A DNA stretch of 16,497 nt from CAZOBJ01 sp964577825 (GTDB taxonomy: Bacteria > Planctomycetota > SZUA-567 > JAFGNG01): NCBI GenBank assembly GCA_964577825.1, contig CAZOBJ010000072.1, positions 1 through 16,497 of the forward strand, written 5' to 3'. Positions within the stretch are counted from its first letter, which is position 1. Every line of letters starts with the position of its first letter. The position numbers were made by a program, and so were the translations under genes. Of the stretch, positions 14,869 to 16,497 are shown piece by piece. The notes below the pieces were generated by a model that saw only the letters and a program-made list of their open reading frames with translations, was not told where the DNA came from and searched no databases.

Positions 14869-15177
14869 GCGTGCTCCTCCGCTTCGCTCCTGCCTTTCCT
14901 TCCCTCCCCCTCACCCCCTCCCGGAGGGAGGGGGGATAAGCGGCGCGCCGTATGCACACCACGCGCCGCATCTGCCTCTCTGCTTCCGTCTCTCCCTCTC
15001 CCCTGCCGCGCCCCCTCTCCCCTCGGGAGAGGGTTGGGGTGAGGGACGGTCTCTTGTCGCCAGCCTATCGCACTGTCGGGCACCTACCTCTCTCCCTCCC
15101 CTTCGCCCCCTCCCGGAGGAAGGGGGAACCTCTCTAGGAGAGGGTTGAGGCACGGAATCGACCGTCCGCCCTGCCTG
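14869..15177 (-). repeat. Intergenic spacer filled with palindrome elements, minus-strand orientation
   Basis: No gene is seen in these 309 nt. Read on the minus strand, the order is a degenerate A-like piece (about 15150-15131), a B palindrome (15126-15106, one mismatched pair), a 72-nt spacer, an A palindrome with perfect 9-bp arms (15033-15013), and a B palindrome with perfect 9-bp arms (14934-14914). The GAGACCGTCCCTCACCCC flank before A is shared with 8217-8236. The spacer length and order match the plus-strand intergenic array, but inverted with the genes. No T-run follows the stems, so a standard terminator is not supported. The ribosome binding site of the downstream radical SAM gene lies at the edge. 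Confidence 0.82.
14874..14880 (-). promoter_or_regulatory. Shine-Dalgarno site of the minus-strand radical SAM gene
   Basis: On the minus strand GGAGGAG lies 5 nt before GTG 14868. It is the strongest ribosome binding site noticed in the window and supports the GTG start. Confidence 0.75.
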
Positions 15178-16494
15178 TCACGCCAGGCGCTCGAACCCCG
15201 CGTGCAGGACCGGGCCGCGCAGCCGCGCGCGCACGTCGCCGGCCGCGGCCGCGGCCGCGACCTGGGCGAAGGCCCGGTCCGCGGCGGACAGGTACCCGTC
15301 GATCACCTCGTCCGTGTACGCGTAGCTCGCGTACACCGCCGCGCCCGCGAGGTACCCCTGGTCGAGCATCGCCTGGGCGAACAGGGTCTGCGCGGCCAGG
15401 GGGTCGTCCACGTCGAACGCCAGATGCGCAAGCGGCGGGATGCCCCAGACCGTCACGGGCAGGCCGTGCGCCCGGCCGAGCCTGCGCCAGCCCGCCTGGA
15501 CGCGCTCGCCCGCGGCGATCAGGCGCTCGTGGGCGCGCAGGGCCTCGAACTTCTGCAACGTCGCGAGCGCCGCGGCGAACCCCACGCGCTCGGTCCAGAA
15601 CGTGCTGCTCAGGAACGTGGACTGCGCCGCGTTCATGACCGCGCGACGGCCCACGAGCGCGGCGATGGGGAACCCGTTGCCCAGGGCCTTGCCGAACACG
15701 GCGAGGTCCGGCTCGAGCCCGCGCACGAGGTGGAGGCCCCCTGGGTTCATGCGCAATCCTGCGGTCACCTCGTCGGCCACGAGCACCGCGCCCGCGCGGT
15801 CCGCCGCGCGGCGCACGCCCTGGAGGAACTCCGGCTCGGGCGGGCTGCCCCGCTCGGGTTCGAGCACCACGGCAGCGAGCTCGTCGCCGCGGGTCTGTAC
15901 GACGGCCTCCAGGTCCGCGAGACGGTTGTATCGGAAGGGCACGGCCGTGCCCCGCAGCCCGGCGGGCACCCCGGCCGGGGCGAGCCCGGGCAACAGCTGT
16001 CCGTCCAGGCTGTGCGCGTCGGCCAGGTTCGCGGCCAGGTACCAATCGTGCCACCCGTGGTATCCGCAGAAGGCCACGAGGTCCCGGCCCGTGGCCGCGC
16101 GCGCCAGCCGCACGGCCGCGGCGCACATCTCGCCGCCGGTGCGGCCGAACCGGGCCATGTCCGCCCACGAGTGGAGCGCGATCAGCCGCTCGGCCAGGGC
16201 CACCTCTTCCGGGGCGTTGAGCGTGCACATGCTCCCGTCGCGCACCGCGCGCTCCACCGCGGCGTTCACGTCCGCGTCCGCGTACCCCAGCACGCACGCG
16301 CCCACGCCCATCTGCGCGAAGTCCCAGAAGTGGCGCCCGTCCAGGTCCCACACCTCGCACCCGCGTGCGCGCGCGTAGTAGGCGGGCCAAAGCTCGGGCA
16401 GGAATCGCTCGGACCGCTTGCTCAACAGGCCGTTGCCCCCGGGGATGCACTGCTTGGCCTTGCGCCACAGGTCCGGGCCGGTGTTCGCGCTCAC
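15178..16494 (-). CDS. Class III aminotransferase, glutamate-1-semialdehyde 2,1-aminomutase-like
   Basis: A 438-residue PLP enzyme. The start is GTG 16494, whose GTGA would overlap the stop of a gene lying outside the window; the N-terminus LWRKAKQCIPGGNGLLSKR (9-27) aligns with the usual start of the family, so the protein is probably complete. Motifs: RTGGEMCAAAVRLAR (118-132) for PLP phosphate, CGYHGWHDWY (143-152), VADEVTAGLR (239-248) with D241 holding the pyridine nitrogen, and AVFGKALGNGFPIAALVG (265-282) with Schiff-base K269. Homologues of this sub-type sit in polysaccharide loci rather than in tetrapyrrole synthesis, where they probably aminate or isomerise a precursor of the glycan; that role is inference. 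Transcribed toward the minus-strand radical SAM gene. Confidence 0.9.
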   Translation of the reverse strand: MSANTGPDLWRKAKQCIPGGNGLLSKRSERFLPELWPAYYARARGCEVWDLDGRHFWDFAQMGVGACVLGYADADVNAAVERAVRDGSMCTLNAPEEVALAERLIALHSWADMARFGRTGGEMCAAAVRLARAATGRDLVAFCGYHGWHDWYLAANLADAHSLDGQLLPGLAPAGVPAGLRGTAVPFRYNRLADLEAVVQTRGDELAAVVLEPERGSPPEPEFLQGVRRAADRAGAVLVADEVTAGLRMNPGGLHLVRGLEPDLAVFGKALGNGFPIAALVGRRAVMNAAQSTFLSSTFWTERVGFAAALATLQKFEALRAHERLIAAGERVQAGWRRLGRAHGLPVTVWGIPPLAHLAFDVDDPLAAQTLFAQAMLDQGYLAGAAVYASYAYTDEVIDGYLSAADRAFAQVAAAAAAGDVRARLRGPVLHAGFERLA

Positions 16495-16497
16495 GAC

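Noticed and set aside
13807..15042. 411-codon plus-strand open frame
   Set aside because: It is antisense to the radical SAM gene with clear CX3CX2C and B12-type domains, and its own product has no motif.
15178..16494. Tetrapyrrole-pathway HemL
   Set aside because: The sequence is of the aminomutase family, but the context is a modification/export cluster and no heme-pathway gene is nearby; the polysaccharide-locus sub-type is more likely, though not proven.
1..16497. tRNA, rRNA, integrase or insertion-sequence genes
   Set aside because: None was found on reading both strands; the window shows no tRNA-like fold or transposase motif.

Overview
The window is very GC-rich DNA (about 70% by eye) and almost fully coding. 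It carries a run of tightly coupled plus-strand genes (1-13464) and then two minus-strand genes (13480-16494). The gene content is typical of a surface-glycan or exported-metabolite locus of a Gram-negative bacterium: a DegT-type aminotransferase, a WbuC-family cupin, a TIGR04372-type putative glycosyltransferase, two sulfotransferases, an MsbA-like ABC exporter, two methyltransferases, four radical SAM enzymes and a glutamate-1-semialdehyde-aminomutase-like aminotransferase. I cannot name the organism. A 100-N run, and the way its flanks repeat, point to a short-read, probably metagenomic, assembly.

Layout. 1-711: C-terminal part of a radical SAM/SPASM protein cut by the window edge. 737-1837: DegT aminotransferase. 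1839-2396: WbuC cupin. 2393-3576: a second radical SAM/SPASM gene, interrupted by an assembly gap that appears artificial. 3573-6026: a B12-binding-domain radical SAM protein whose 5' end is swollen by about 600 bp of palindromic repeats. 6043-6783 and 6795-7964: two SAM-dependent methyltransferases. 7965-8349: non-coding, repeat-filled. 8350-9645: TIGR04372-like protein. 9642-10577: sulfotransferase. 10574-12397: ABC exporter. 12394-13464: second, divergent sulfotransferase. On the minus strand, 14868-13480 is another B12-domain radical SAM protein, 14869-15177 is a repeat-filled spacer, and 16494-15178 is the class III aminotransferase.

Many neighbours overlap by 4 nt (ATGA or GTGA), so the plus-strand genes are probably one or two operons. 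Inference: the aminotransferases, radical SAM enzymes and methyltransferases build an amino- and methyl-decorated unit, the TIGR04372 protein transfers or assembles it, the sulfotransferases add sulfate from PAPS, and the ABC transporter moves it across the inner membrane. Substrates cannot be read from the sequence. No ordinary GT2/GT4 glycosyltransferase, sugar-nucleotide synthesis gene or PAPS synthesis gene is in the window.

Besides the gene set, the main points of interest are: (i) a family of paired GC-rich palindromes resembling REP doublets (REPIN/BIME-like) at three loci, always in the same orientation relative to transcription; (ii) a perfect in-frame 198-bp tandem duplication of these elements inside the N-terminus of a radical SAM gene; and (iii) the 100-N gap, whose two edges are the same 55 bp and whose collapse restores an intact gene.
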